Assembly (NCBI GenBank): GCA_017456585.1
Contig: JAFTJD010000016.1
Location: 1-64,000 of the forward strand
Length of the DNA: 64,000 nucleotides
Source of the DNA: Lachnospiraceae bacterium
Lineage (GTDB): Bacteria > Bacillota > Clostridia > Lachnospirales > Lachnospiraceae
Direction: 5' to 3'
The notes under the pieces were generated by a model, which saw nothing but the letters and a program-made list of their open reading frames with translations, did not search any database and was not told where the DNA came from. The position numbers were made by a program, and so were the translations under genes. Positions 27,895 through 38,587 of this stretch are shown in pieces. Within the stretch, counting starts at the first letter, position 1, and each line of letters opens with the position of its first letter.

Positions 27895-29859
27895 ATGCAG
27901 CTTCAGATTGATAAAAAAATGGGTGTAGCCATCAATGATGGGATGATAGGATTATTTTTTGAAGACATTAATTATGCGGCAGACGGCGGACTGTACGCAG
28001 AGATGATAGAGAACAGGGCATTCGAATTCCTTAGGGCAGAGGGAGACGCGAAGGATTATTACACAGAGTACGATGGCGGCTATGCGTGGAGTCCGTATCC
28101 GGCAGCGGAGAAAGTGGGCTTAAGAACAGTTATGGGAAGTCCGCACTGTGAAGAGAATCCGCATTATATGCGTGTTAAAGCCAATGAGGCTATGAGTGGT
28201 CTTTCAAATAAGGCATATGATGGTATCTGTCTAAAAAAGGATATGGAGTATAAGGTATCATTCTTTGCCAGAAACGTAAAATTTAGCGAAGATTTCGTTG
28301 TATGGGTAGAAAAAGATGGTAAGGCTTATACAGACAAGGTAAGAATAAATGTGAATGAAGGAACTGATGAGACATATAATTTCTTTAAGAAATACGAGCT
28401 TACACTTAAGGCTATGGAGGAGGTCAGAGGAGCTTCTTTTGTTTTGTGTCTTTCAGAACCGGGAGTAGTAGAGTTTGATTATATATCAATGTTTCCGGAG
28501 GATGCGGTTGCAGGGATATTCAGAAAAGATCTTTTTGAAAAATTAAAGGAGCTTAAACCCGGATTTATCAGATTCCCGGGTGGTTGTATAGTCGAAGGAA
28601 ATACTCTTGATAACAGATATAGATTTAAAGACAGCCTTAAACCATCATGGCAGCGTAAGAATAATTGGAACCGTTGGGCAGTGCATGGTAACAATGAAGC
28701 GAACGGATATTGCGGAGAGTACAGTCACTATAACCAGACATTGGGACTTGGCTATTATGAGTATTTTCTTCTTTGTGAGCTCATAGGAGCTAAGCCCTTG
28801 CCTGTGCTTAATGTTGGTTTTGCGTGCCAGTACCAGTCTGAAGAAATGGTTGGAATAGACAGCGAGGAATTTAAAGGATTCCTTCAGGATGCAATAGATC
28901 TTATAGAATTTGCAAACGGCAGCGTAGATTCAAAGTGGGGAGCAGTGCGTGCACAGATGGGACATGCTAAGCCGTTTAAGCTTCAGATGATTGGAGTTGG
29001 CAATGAACAGTGGCAGACTGATAAGGCAGATTTCTTTGAACGATATGTGGAGTTCGAGAAGGTAATTCATGAATATGATTCTGACATAAAGCTCATCGGC
29101 TCTGCGGGACCGGATATAACTTCCGAGAGATATACAATGGCATGGGATTTTTACAAAAACAGAAAAGAAGCTAAAAACTTCGTATATGCCGTTGATGAGC
29201 ATTATTATGTGAAGCCGGAATGGTTGCTTTCACATGTGGATTTTTATGACAATTATGAACGTGACGTGAAGGTTTTCTCAGGTGAATATGCGGCGCATCC
29301 TACAAGCGGAATGAACAAACCGGAAGCCAACTCTCTCTGGGGAGCTTTGGCAGAAGCGGCATTTCTTACAGGTGTTGAACGTAATGCGGATGTTGTTGTG
29401 CTGGCATCTTATGCTCCGCTTTTTGCGAAGCTCGGATATGCACAGTGGTCACCGGATATGATATGGTTTGATGGGGCTGAGTCTTACGGGACACCGAGCT
29501 ATTATGTGCAGCAGATGTATGCTGATAATATGGGTACCATGACAATTGATACATTAGGAAAAGAAAAAGAAGCAGCCAAAGAAGGTATATACTATTCACT
29601 CAGTTTTTGCGAGCGAACAGGTGATATCATTGTTAAGGCTGTTAACGCAACGGATGAAGATAAAACAGTAGAACTTGTTTTGGATGAGGCGTGGGGCGTT
29701 AAAGAGAAGATTAGAATAACTACACTTGGCGGACAGGATAAGCTGCTCGGTAATACAATTTCAGAGCCTTCAAGATTTGTTCCTGTTGTAAGTACACTCA
29801 AGGCTTGTAATGAAATTAAGGTGCCTGCTAATTCCTTTGTTGTTGCACGCATCAGCTAG
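27895..29859 (+). CDS. GH51 alpha-L-arabinofuranosidase
   Basis: A 654-residue glycoside hydrolase releasing arabinose from plant polysaccharides. The N-terminal region has FFEDINYAADGGLYAEMIEN, the GH51 hallmark; a beta-sandwich insertion spans about 90-200; the barrel carries the acid/base Glu371 in GVGNEQW and the nucleophile Glu464 in FSGEYAAH; a C-terminal beta domain closes the protein. No signal peptide is seen, so it acts on imported oligosaccharides in the cytoplasm. The start follows ACGGGAG. No other carbohydrate genes are near it. Confidence 0.93.
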   Translation: MQLQIDKKMGVAINDGMIGLFFEDINYAADGGLYAEMIENRAFEFLRAEGDAKDYYTEYDGGYAWSPYPAAEKVGLRTVMGSPHCEENPHYMRVKANEAMSGLSNKAYDGICLKKDMEYKVSFFARNVKFSEDFVVWVEKDGKAYTDKVRINVNEGTDETYNFFKKYELTLKAMEEVRGASFVLCLSEPGVVEFDYISMFPEDAVAGIFRKDLFEKLKELKPGFIRFPGGCIVEGNTLDNRYRFKDSLKPSWQRKNNWNRWAVHGNNEANGYCGEYSHYNQTLGLGYYEYFLLCELIGAKPLPVLNVGFACQYQSEEMVGIDSEEFKGFLQDAIDLIEFANGSVDSKWGAVRAQMGHAKPFKLQMIGVGNEQWQTDKADFFERYVEFEKVIHEYDSDIKLIGSAGPDITSERYTMAWDFYKNRKEAKNFVYAVDEHYYVKPEWLLSHVDFYDNYERDVKVFSGEYAAHPTSGMNKPEANSLWGALAEAAFLTGVERNADVVVLASYAPLFAKLGYAQWSPDMIWFDGAESYGTPSYYVQQMYADNMGTMTIDTLGKEKEAAKEGIYYSLSFCERTGDIIVKAVNATDEDKTVELVLDEAWGVKEKIRITTLGGQDKLLGNTISEPSRFVPVVSTLKACNEIKVPANSFVVARIS

Positions 29860-29935
29860 TGTATTCATGCTTGATTAACTTGAGGCTTAACGCAAAATAT
29901 GATAAACTATACGCGTCAAAGGAGCGGTTTGTGTT

Positions 29936-31099
29936 ATGAATGATATGGAAAAATTAAACGATAAACTTATAAGCATATTGAATGAAGATATGGTAAGCAT
30001 AATTCTTAGTAATCCCAAGAAAAAGACAGGTGTTACTAAGGTAAAGGTGCGTCCTTTGGAAATGAAGGGTGAGATAGGTTTTCAGTTTACAAGATATGAG
30101 GGAACACAGGTATTTCATGAGAATATTGCTAAAGATAAGGCTTTACATATGCTTATGGAATATATTGCAAATGATTTTAAACAGGCTCAGATTATTACGG
30201 TTAATGAAACTATAACTGTGCTTTCGGGCGGTAAAGGTAATATAACTATGATTGCCAGAAAGGTAAAGAGTGAGAGAAAAATGCCGCTTTCACATAACCG
30301 TCAAAAGACTTATGTACTTCCGGAGGGACAACCGGTTCCTTTTCTTATTGACCTCGGGGTTATGACGAAGGAAGGCAAAATTGTTCAGAAGAAATATGAT
30401 AAATTCCGTCAGATAAACAGATTTCTGGAATTTGTTGAAGATATACTTACAGAGCTTCCGAAGAATAGGGAAGTAACTATACTTGATTTTGGCTGTGGTA
30501 AATCATATCTTACATTTGCCATGTACTATTATCTTAAGGTGATGAATGGTTACAATGTTAAGATGACAGGACTTGATCTTAAAGAGGATGTAATTGATAA
30601 TTGTAATAAGCTTAGTGAAAAATATGGCTATAGTGAAGGGCTTAAGTTCCTTAAGGGTGATATAGCTGATTATAACGGTACTGATAAAGTGGACATGGTA
30701 GTTACCTTACATGCTTGTGATACAGCAACGGATTATGCACTTTATAAGGCGGTTAAGTGGGGAGCAAAGGTTATTCTTTCAGTGCCATGTTGTCAGCATG
30801 AGATTAATGCGCAGATTAAGAACGAACTTCTTGCACCGGTATTTCAGTATGGAATAATAAAGGAAAGAATGTCTGCACTTCTGACAGATGCATTAAGAGC
30901 ACAGTATCTCGAGGAACAGGGATATAGAACACAGATACTTGAATTCATAGATATGGAGCACACACCAAAGAATCTGCTTATCAGAGGTGTTTTAAAGAAG
31001 GAAGCTGCTTCTGTACCGGATAATGCAGAGAAGATAAGCAGCATTGAGAACTTTTTTGAAATTAACCCTACACTCAGAAGACTTCTCAAAGATAACTAG
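29936..31099 (+). CDS. SAM-dependent methyltransferase (PF13679-like)
   Basis: A 387-residue methyltransferase. An N-terminal region of about 130 residues precedes the Rossmann domain, whose SAM-binding loop is LDFGCGKSYLTFAMYYYL starting at Leu183. The later LHACDTATDYAL and SVPCCQHEIN motifs are those of the Methyltransf_32 group, often annotated as RNA or small-molecule methyltransferases of unknown target. AAAGGAGCGG precedes the ATG. It lies in one direction with its neighbours but with 76 bases upstream and 62 downstream. Confidence 0.8.
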   Translation: MNDMEKLNDKLISILNEDMVSIILSNPKKKTGVTKVKVRPLEMKGEIGFQFTRYEGTQVFHENIAKDKALHMLMEYIANDFKQAQIITVNETITVLSGGKGNITMIARKVKSERKMPLSHNRQKTYVLPEGQPVPFLIDLGVMTKEGKIVQKKYDKFRQINRFLEFVEDILTELPKNREVTILDFGCGKSYLTFAMYYYLKVMNGYNVKMTGLDLKEDVIDNCNKLSEKYGYSEGLKFLKGDIADYNGTDKVDMVVTLHACDTATDYALYKAVKWGAKVILSVPCCQHEINAQIKNELLAPVFQYGIIKERMSALLTDALRAQYLEEQGYRTQILEFIDMEHTPKNLLIRGVLKKEAASVPDNAEKISSIENFFEINPTLRRLLKDN

Positions 31100-31161
31100 C
31101 AGATACTTAATAGCATAGTTTTGTAAATGCCTAAAAATAACAAATATGTGAGGATTCTATT

Positions 31162-33693
31162 TTGAAGAAAATACTTTGGTATGTATCCGGATTAATAATA
31201 ATATTTATAGCGGTTGTGGGAATTATGCTTTTTAATAAGCATAAGAAACCGAAGGAGAACCAGCCCGCTGTTGAGATGTTGATGGGAGACGCAACATTAC
31301 CGATGGTGCATTTTTGGTGCGGTGATGTACAAATGAATACTTTACACGGTTATGTGGATGATATAGATATTATGTCGACCAGAGATACGATTACGCCGCT
31401 TGGTGAGGAGCGCAAGTTAAGACTTTCGATAGATACCTATGGAACAAAGGTGACGGGAATATCGTATGAGATAAGAAGCCTTGACATGACAAGGGTGTTG
31501 GAGAAGACCTCGGTGGAAGCATATGAAGAGGCTGATGAGGTCATTGATGTGACATTTAATATCGACAATCTTATGAATGTGGGTGAAGATTACCATCTGA
31601 TAATCATACTCTCACTTGAGGATGGAAGAACAGCGAACTACTACACAAGACTTATCATGGGAATAGATAATGCGGCGGAAAAGGTTGCGTATGTAAGCGA
31701 TTTTCATGAGAGAACCTTTGATAAAGACGCTGCACTTGAACTGGTACGCTATCTGGAATCGGGCTCTAAGGGTGATAATACTAATTATGGTAAGGTAAAT
31801 ATTTATTCCAGCTTTAATCAGATTACATGGGGTAATCTTGATGTGGAGAGGATAGGTAAGCCACAGATTTCCCTTAAGGAAATAAATGGAAATATATCTT
31901 ATTTTACCGTGGATTATATGGTTAGTTTCAGTAATATGTACGGAACGAAGGAAACTTATAAGGTTAAAGAGTATTACAGAACCAAATTTACATCTACAAG
32001 AACCTATCTTCTTGATTTCGAAAGAACCATGGAGCAGTATTTTGAACCGGTTTCAGAAAATATGTACACCAATAACATTAATGTGGGCATAACGGCAGAT
32101 TTGGACGCAGCGATACATGATGTACTTGAGGATACTTCGGGACAAAGAGTATGTTTCGTAAGAAACGGAGAACTTTGGGAATATTATGCCAAGGAACATA
32201 GGCTTATCAGAATCTTTTCATTCAGGGATGAAGAAATGGATGTCCGCTGTGCATTGCAGGAGCACGACATAAGAATTGCCAAGATAGACGACGAAGGTAA
32301 TGTGACATTTATAGTATATGGATATATGAACAGAGGCCAACATGAGGGCTGTGTCGGAATGTCCGTATTTAAATATATTGAGGCAGAAAACCGTATAGAG
32401 GAGGTTATGTATATTCCGTATGATCAGTCGTTTGATATGTTGCAGGGAACGGTTGGAGAGATTTGTTATCTTAATCCAAGTAATTGGTTATATTTTGTAA
32501 TGGATGAGAAATTATACTCGGTTGACCTTACCAGTAAGGAATATGTAGTGGTTCTGGAGGGTCTTAAGAAAGGCAATTATGTAACCAATAAAGCCGGTAA
32601 TACACTTGTGTGGAAACAGAATGCGGGAGATAGCACACAAGAGCTTACCATTATGGACTTGGAAGCCAATAGTGAGAAACATATAAAATGCGGTGCTGAT
32701 GATGTTGTAGAGCTGTTTGATTACATGGATGAAGATATAGTATATGGTGTAGCAAGGAAAGCAGATGCGGTGCAACAGATAAACGGCACACAGCAATATT
32801 ATTTTTATAAAATCTGTATAATAGATGGAGATGCTACACAAGTCGGTATATACGAAAAAGAGAATATCTATATAAAGGATATAACTATTTCGGATAGAAT
32901 GATTACTCTTGACAGATATCAGAAGGATGAAACAGGTGAATTTAAGCCCATAGAGGTTGATTATCTTACACGAAATACATCTACCGGAAATGAAATTTTA
33001 GGCATAAGAAATGTAGCTACGGAGCTTAAGAAAAAGGAAGCTGTACTAACTATTTCTGCAACTGTAAAGGAGAGCAAACCGGAGGTTATTAAGGTAAGTA
33101 ATGTTCATTTTACCGGGGAAGAGTTTGCCTTTGATGTTAAGGAGAATTCGGAAGCCGGCTATTATGTATATGCAAAAGGTGAGTACCTCGGAAGCTATGT
33201 TGATTTACCGAAAGCGATAGAAACAGCTGATGCCAATATGGGAATCGTAGTCGATGATGAATGGCGTTATATATGGAAGCGAGGTAATACGTACAGCAGC
33301 ATCAATTTATCTGATATATCGGTTCAGGTAAATGAAGATAATACAATGGTAGCATGTATAGATGCGATGCTTAAAAAAGCAGGAGTAGTCACTATAAGCG
33401 CGAGCCTTTTTAAGGAAGGCAAGAATGTTGAAGAAATAATTACCGCTACCGGTGAGCTTAAATATCTTTCATTTGCAGGATTGAGCCTTGATAAGATATT
33501 TTACAGTATTAATGAAGGACGTCCTGTTGTAGGAAAGCTTTCAGCAGATGAATATGTTCTTATAACCGGTTATGACAGTAAGAATATTACTCTGTATAGT
33601 GCATTAACGGGAACCCGTTCGAAGTTAAGTATAACGGATGCAACTAAGAAATTTGAGGAACAAGGTAATATTTTTTTCGGATATATTGATTAA
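31162..33693 (+). CDS. Large membrane-anchored extracellular protein with C39-like tail
   Basis: An 843-residue protein starting with TTG at 31162 (GTGAGG upstream). A single helix (residues 5-25, WYVSGLIIIFIAVVGIMLF) anchors a long extracellular region with many short beta-strand stretches, WYFVMDEKLYSVDL-like segments around 430-600 suggesting a propeller-like fold. The last 115 residues resemble a papain-like C39 domain (ACIDAML, LSLDKIFYSINEGRPVVGKL, EYVLITGYD), but the position of the usual catalytic His is Glu797 and the Cys732 is out of its normal register, so catalysis is unlikely. The function is unknown. Confidence 0.6.
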   Translation: MKKILWYVSGLIIIFIAVVGIMLFNKHKKPKENQPAVEMLMGDATLPMVHFWCGDVQMNTLHGYVDDIDIMSTRDTITPLGEERKLRLSIDTYGTKVTGISYEIRSLDMTRVLEKTSVEAYEEADEVIDVTFNIDNLMNVGEDYHLIIILSLEDGRTANYYTRLIMGIDNAAEKVAYVSDFHERTFDKDAALELVRYLESGSKGDNTNYGKVNIYSSFNQITWGNLDVERIGKPQISLKEINGNISYFTVDYMVSFSNMYGTKETYKVKEYYRTKFTSTRTYLLDFERTMEQYFEPVSENMYTNNINVGITADLDAAIHDVLEDTSGQRVCFVRNGELWEYYAKEHRLIRIFSFRDEEMDVRCALQEHDIRIAKIDDEGNVTFIVYGYMNRGQHEGCVGMSVFKYIEAENRIEEVMYIPYDQSFDMLQGTVGEICYLNPSNWLYFVMDEKLYSVDLTSKEYVVVLEGLKKGNYVTNKAGNTLVWKQNAGDSTQELTIMDLEANSEKHIKCGADDVVELFDYMDEDIVYGVARKADAVQQINGTQQYYFYKICIIDGDATQVGIYEKENIYIKDITISDRMITLDRYQKDETGEFKPIEVDYLTRNTSTGNEILGIRNVATELKKKEAVLTISATVKESKPEVIKVSNVHFTGEEFAFDVKENSEAGYYVYAKGEYLGSYVDLPKAIETADANMGIVVDDEWRYIWKRGNTYSSINLSDISVQVNEDNTMVACIDAMLKKAGVVTISASLFKEGKNVEEIITATGELKYLSFAGLSLDKIFYSINEGRPVVGKLSADEYVLITGYDSKNITLYSALTGTRSKLSITDATKKFEEQGNIFFGYID

Positions 33694-33723
33694 AGCTTAA
33701 ATATTTGTAAGTACTCTGGGGAC

Positions 33724-33767
33724 AATAAAGTTATGGTAGTAATAAACTTCCATAACTTTATTTTTTT
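33724..33767 (+). terminator. Rho-independent terminator
   Basis: AATAAAGTTATGG (33724-33736) pairs perfectly with CCATAACTTTATT (33750-33762), followed by a T-rich run. It separates the large anchored protein gene from the oligopeptide-binding protein gene. Confidence 0.88.
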
Positions 33768-33785
33768 ATTCAGAAGGAGAGGGCA

Positions 33786-35444
33786 ATGAAAAAAAGAATA
33801 CTTACAATATTTATGGTGGTTATTGTCATGGCATCGCTGTTGGCATGCGGAAAAAAGGATAATGGCAGTGGCTCAGAGGGCTCCATGGGTACACTGGTAA
33901 TAGGAACAGGAGCATTTAATGGTGTGTTTTCACCGTTTTTTTATCAGACAGCATATGATGCGCAGGCTATGGAATTGATATTTGTCAGCGTATGTGAGCT
34001 TGATGAAAATAATGAACTTAAGGATAAAGCAGGTCATATTGAAACTGAAGTGATTGAAAATGATTCTAAACAGCAGACGAAGTATACTATTAAGCTTAAT
34101 GAAGGGATGACGTTCTCGGATGGTGAGGCAGTTACCATAGATGATTTGATTTTTGCTTACTATGTATATTGTGATCCTAATTATGATGGGATGAGTACAT
34201 TTGCAACTTCGCTTGATATTGTGGGGCTTGAGGAGTATCGTGAAGGTAATGCGGAAACCATAAGCGGAATCACGAGGGTTGATGAGCTTACATGTACCGT
34301 GCTTGTGGATGGCGTAAACATTATAGGTGACAGACTTCTCGGACTTGTTCAGCTTGTTCCGAAACATTATTATGGGGAAGATTATGTGAAGGGGGATTTG
34401 GCAGGAGTAAAGGATAAGTCTTCTGCACCGCTTGGTTCAGGACCTTTTATTTTTGAAAGCTACAAAAATAATATCGTTACCGTAAAGGCTAACGAGAATT
34501 ATTTTCTTGGTGCCCCACACATTTCATTTGTGAAGTACCAGGTTATAGATGAGGAACAAAAAATCAGTGCGATAATCAAAGGGGATATAGATATTACGGA
34601 TCCGGCAGCCTCACTTGAGGTTATAGATGAGCTTGAAGATGAAGAGATACCATATTCACTTACAGGATATCCAGGATATGGATATATAGCTATAAGCGCA
34701 AAAAGAATTCCTGACATAAAAGTAAGAGAAGGACTTATGCATCTTATGACAAGGTCTCAGGCGATAAGAACTTATTATGGGGATCTTGCAGAAATTATCG
34801 AAAGACCTATGACACCCACTCTTGCAGAATATCCCGATGATGCAGGTGAATACTGGGGCTACGACCCACAGAAGGCGCTTCAGTGCTTCAAGGAAGCAGG
34901 ATATGAGCAGATAAACGGTAAGCTTATGAAAGACGGCAAACAGTTGGTGGTAGAGGTTGGCATAGGCAAAGCAGAATCCCATCCGTCTACACCTATTCTT
35001 ACACAGATGGCAAATGATTTAAGGGCTATGGGTGGCGAGCTTATAATAAGCGATATGGAATTTAGTCTCCTTACTAATCGCGTACAAAGAGATGATATTG
35101 ATATGTGGATTATGAGCTGGGGAAATGTAACTGATTGCGATATGACACAGTTATACGGAAGCGAATATGTAAAAGCAGGAGGCTCTAATCGTACATGGAT
35201 TCAGGATGCCGAGCTTGATGCACTCATGGTAGAAATAACTAAGACACTTGATTTTGCAGAAAGAAAGCAACTTGTCGCAGAAGCACTTGACAGAGTTATG
35301 AGTTGGGCAACCATGCTTCCCGTTTATCAGCGAAAAGACATGATTATATACAATCCCGACACAATCGACATGTCGACCATACCTGAGAATACCTCGACTT
35401 ACTATAGCTATGTCAACGAAATCGAGAAGCTAAAACTTAAGTAG
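33786..35444 (+). CDS. oppA: Oligopeptide-type ABC substrate-binding lipoprotein
   Basis: A 552-residue extracellular binding protein of family SBP_bac_5. The lipoprotein signal ends at Cys21 (SLLAC) and is followed by a Gly/Ser linker. The fold is recognised from LNEGMTFSDGEAVTIDDLIF (the family signature), LGSGPFIFESYKNN and the C-terminal VYQRKDMIIYNPDTID. It should deliver peptides to the OppBCDF machinery encoded from 38588, but a long palindrome and a convergent P-type ATPase gene lie between. The start follows GAAGGAGAGG. Confidence 0.9.
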   Translation: MKKRILTIFMVVIVMASLLACGKKDNGSGSEGSMGTLVIGTGAFNGVFSPFFYQTAYDAQAMELIFVSVCELDENNELKDKAGHIETEVIENDSKQQTKYTIKLNEGMTFSDGEAVTIDDLIFAYYVYCDPNYDGMSTFATSLDIVGLEEYREGNAETISGITRVDELTCTVLVDGVNIIGDRLLGLVQLVPKHYYGEDYVKGDLAGVKDKSSAPLGSGPFIFESYKNNIVTVKANENYFLGAPHISFVKYQVIDEEQKISAIIKGDIDITDPAASLEVIDELEDEEIPYSLTGYPGYGYIAISAKRIPDIKVREGLMHLMTRSQAIRTYYGDLAEIIERPMTPTLAEYPDDAGEYWGYDPQKALQCFKEAGYEQINGKLMKDGKQLVVEVGIGKAESHPSTPILTQMANDLRAMGGELIISDMEFSLLTNRVQRDDIDMWIMSWGNVTDCDMTQLYGSEYVKAGGSNRTWIQDAELDALMVEITKTLDFAERKQLVAEALDRVMSWATMLPVYQRKDMIIYNPDTIDMSTIPENTSTYYSYVNEIEKLKLK

Positions 35445-35448
35445 AAAA

Positions 35449-35754
35449 GCTATGCGGGATATAAGTCTATTTAGTTAATGCACATTTTGTATCAAACACA
35501 TATGATTGATGATGTTTCCCTCTAAGACACGCTCTCGCTTGGTGAAAAACGTAACAGTACTAAACTCAGAAAACCAAATGAGGAGTAATGCAATACAGAT
35601 AATCTCAAAACAATTGATTTATCTGATAAGCATTACTCCTCATTTTCTTCGTTAAGTGCTGACGTTTTTCAACAGTCTTAACGGGAATACATCATCAATC
35701 ATATGTGTAATTTACAGACTTGTTTTAACTAAATAGACTTATATCCCGCATAGC
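35449..35754. repeat. 306-bp palindromic element (long-arm-left copy)
   Basis: The outer stem GCTATGCGGGATATAAGTCT is perfectly mirrored at 35735-35754. Then TTTAGTTAA and, more loosely, CACATATGATTGATGATG-like blocks pair. The left arm carries an extra block (ACGCTCTCGCTTGG..., AGTACTAAACTCAGAAAA) that is absent on the right, where CTGACG and TTAACGAAG-type sequence is found instead. The centre ATGAGGAGTAATGC pairs with GCATTACTCCTCAT around CAGATAA/TTATCTG. It fills the whole gap between the convergent oppA and P-ATPase genes, and contains no gene. Confidence 0.9.
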
Positions 35755-35762
35755 CTTCCTGT

Positions 35763-38399
35763 TTATGATTTGTGTGCTTTCCTTTGAATGAGTTTGACAA
35801 TTTCTACAATCGGGATAACGAGTACGCCGAGTAAGATGGCAACGATGTAGTTTGATAAACCTACGCTGGCGAAGCCGAATGCCTTGGCAAGGAAAGGTAC
35901 CTCACATACAAGCGTTGTAGCAATAAGTGTGAATACTGACGCACCGAGTAACATCTTATTATGGGTTCCGAGCTTGAAGAGACTGCTACGCTGTGAACGC
36001 ATGTTAAAGCTGTGGAATATCTCAGCTACGGACATGGTAAGGAATGCCATAGTCATTCCATCAGCACTTTCAGCAATTTCCCATACACCTGATTCCATAA
36101 AGTGTCCGATGAAATATGAAGCCAATACAAGAACTGATACCATTAAGCCCTGATAAGCAATATCGATGCCCATACCATCAGAGAAGATGCCTGCTTTGGC
36201 TTTTCGAGGTTTACGGGACATGATATCACGCTCTGCTTTTTCCATACCAAGTGCAAGAGCAGGGAAACAGTCAGTTACAAGGTTAATCCAAAGAAGATGA
36301 ACCGGTTTCAAAATAGTAAAGCCTAAAAGTGTGGCTATAAATATACTTAATACCTCACTCATGTTTGAGCCTAAGAGGAACTGGATAGCTTTACGGATGT
36401 TGTCGTATATACGACGGCCTTCTTCTACAGCACCAACTATGGTTGCAAAGTTGTCGTCTGTAAGAACCATGTCAGCAACATTCTTAGTAACGTCTGTTCC
36501 TGTTATACCCATACCGACGCCGATATCGGCTGACTTGATGGAAGGAGCATCGTTAACACCATCACCTGTCATGGCTGTTACATAGCCGGCATCTCTCCAC
36601 GCATTTACTATACGGGTTTTGTGTTCGGGCTGTACACGCGCATATACCGCGATGGACCGGAATTCCTTTTTGAAGGTTTCGTCATCCATGGCATCAAGCT
36701 GTGAACCTGTAATGGCTTTCTTATCGCCTTTAAGAATACCAAGTTCTTTGGCAATCGCGATAGCTGTATCAATGTGGTCACCTGTAATCATGATAGCTGT
36801 AATTCCGGCATGATTACATTCTTCAATAGCTAATTTGACCTCCGGACGAACAGGGTCAATCATACCGCTGAGACCAACGAAGCAAAGGTCTTTTTCGAGG
36901 TCATCTGCTTCATAGGAAGCAGGCTCATTGTCATAAGTTCTCTGCGCACAAGCAAGGACACGAAGTGCTTTATCAGCCATTGCTTTGTTGCTCTTAATAA
37001 TGCTTTGACGGTATTCCTCTGTCATAGGAACAGGTTTGCCGTCTTTAAGGTATGTTGTACATCTGTCTAAGATTACATCCGGTGCACCCTTAGTAAATTG
37101 GATGAAGCCTTCTGTAACTCGATGTACGGTTGACATTAATTTTCTTCCTGAATCAAAAGGAGCCTCACCACTTCTTGGGAAATCCTTTTTGAGATTATAT
37201 TTTTGAAGATTAAGCTTTGCCGCCCATGCAACTAAAGCAGCCTCAGTAGGTTCGCCTGTTACTTCACCATCTTCGCTAAGCTCTGCATCACAGCAAAGAG
37301 CCATAGCGCGTGCAATATAGTTCTCATCTTCTCCGAAGAAATCTACTACAGTCATCTTATTCTGTGTAAGAGTTCCTGTTTTGTCTGAACAGATTATCTG
37401 TGCACAACCCAAGGTTTCAACGGCTGTGAGCTTACGGATGATGGCATTACGCTTAGACATATTGGTAACACCGATTGAAAGAACAACGGTTACAACGGCA
37501 GCAAGACCCTCGGGGATAGCTGCAACTGCAAGTGAAACTGCCACCATAAAGGAACTAAGAACTGTTTCAAGTTCAAAACCGCCTGCACGGATAATCTGTA
37601 CACCGAAAATAATAGCACAGATAACAAGAACAAGCCATGTAAGTACTTTGGAAAGCTGGCTAAGCTTAAGCTGTAAAGGTGTCTGACCTTCCTTAGCATT
37701 AGCAAGGGCATCTGCAATCTTACCCATTTCTGTATCCATGCCGGTTGCAGTGATAACAGCTTTACCACGGCCATATACTACGGTTGAACCCATGTATACC
37801 ATGTTCTTACGGTCACCGAGAGGTATATCCTGGGCAGATTCCTTAAGATTAATAATATCTATAAACTTGGTTACGGGAACGGATTCACCGGTGAGAGCCG
37901 CTTCCTCGATCTTTAAACTGGCATTCTCTATCAATCTACCGTCTGCCGGAACTGCATCTCCTGCTTCCAGTACAACGATGTCGCCAACTACAAGGTCTTC
38001 GCTTGGAATGGATACCAGTTTGCCGTCTCTTATAACCTTAGAGGTTGCTGCGGACATCTCCTGCAACGCTTCGATAGCTTTCTCTGCTTTGTTTTCCTGA
38101 TATACACCAAGAACCGCATTAATAATTACAACGGCGAGGATGATAATAACATCAGCAAAGCTTTCATTCTCGATTACAGCAAGTACACCACTTATGGCAG
38201 CTGCGGCAAGAAGAATGATAATCATAGGATCCATGAGCTGGTTAACAAAACGTTTAAGTAAAGAATCCTTCTTTGCTTCTGCAAGTCTGTTTTTGCCGTT
38301 TGCCTCAAGGCGTTTAACTGCTTCGCCGGAGGAAAGACCGTCTGCTGAGGCATTGATTTCACCTAGTACGGCATCAATGTTTTCGCAATAATATTTCAT
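35763..38399 (-). CDS. Calcium-type P-type ATPase
   Basis: An 878-residue cation pump of the SERCA/PMCA-like P2 group. Phosphorylation site DKTGTLT begins at Asp339; the actuator has ALTGES; the nucleotide domain has KGAPDVIL; the hinge is MTGDGVNDAPSIK. Membrane ligands match calcium pumps: PEGLAAVV in M4, SNMSEVLS in M5 (Asn and Glu) and NLVTDCFPALALGME in M6 (Asn and Asp). AAAGGAGC precedes the ATG. A hairpin TTTAAGGATT/AATCCTTAAA lies upstream of the start (about 38427-38457). The gene sits between oppA and oppBCDF in the opposite direction. Confidence 0.92.
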   Translation of the reverse strand: MKYYCENIDAVLGEINASADGLSSGEAVKRLEANGKNRLAEAKKDSLLKRFVNQLMDPMIIILLAAAAISGVLAVIENESFADVIIILAVVIINAVLGVYQENKAEKAIEALQEMSAATSKVIRDGKLVSIPSEDLVVGDIVVLEAGDAVPADGRLIENASLKIEEAALTGESVPVTKFIDIINLKESAQDIPLGDRKNMVYMGSTVVYGRGKAVITATGMDTEMGKIADALANAKEGQTPLQLKLSQLSKVLTWLVLVICAIIFGVQIIRAGGFELETVLSSFMVAVSLAVAAIPEGLAAVVTVVLSIGVTNMSKRNAIIRKLTAVETLGCAQIICSDKTGTLTQNKMTVVDFFGEDENYIARAMALCCDAELSEDGEVTGEPTEAALVAWAAKLNLQKYNLKKDFPRSGEAPFDSGRKLMSTVHRVTEGFIQFTKGAPDVILDRCTTYLKDGKPVPMTEEYRQSIIKSNKAMADKALRVLACAQRTYDNEPASYEADDLEKDLCFVGLSGMIDPVRPEVKLAIEECNHAGITAIMITGDHIDTAIAIAKELGILKGDKKAITGSQLDAMDDETFKKEFRSIAVYARVQPEHKTRIVNAWRDAGYVTAMTGDGVNDAPSIKSADIGVGMGITGTDVTKNVADMVLTDDNFATIVGAVEEGRRIYDNIRKAIQFLLGSNMSEVLSIFIATLLGFTILKPVHLLWINLVTDCFPALALGMEKAERDIMSRKPRKAKAGIFSDGMGIDIAYQGLMVSVLVLASYFIGHFMESGVWEIAESADGMTMAFLTMSVAEIFHSFNMRSQRSSLFKLGTHNKMLLGASVFTLIATTLVCEVPFLAKAFGFASVGLSNYIVAILLGVLVIPIVEIVKLIQRKAHKS

Positions 38400-38587
38400 A
38401 TAATAGCTCCTTTCTTTTTTAAGTTTTTAAGGATTACTCAGTGAGAATCCTTAAAATATATATATATTATATTTTTTAAATATATACAGAAATTATACGT
38501 GTTGTATTTTGCGAATCAATGTTTTAATTATTAAAAATGAATAAATAATGAATAAAGAGGAAACCTAAAAAAGAACGGAGGAATAAC

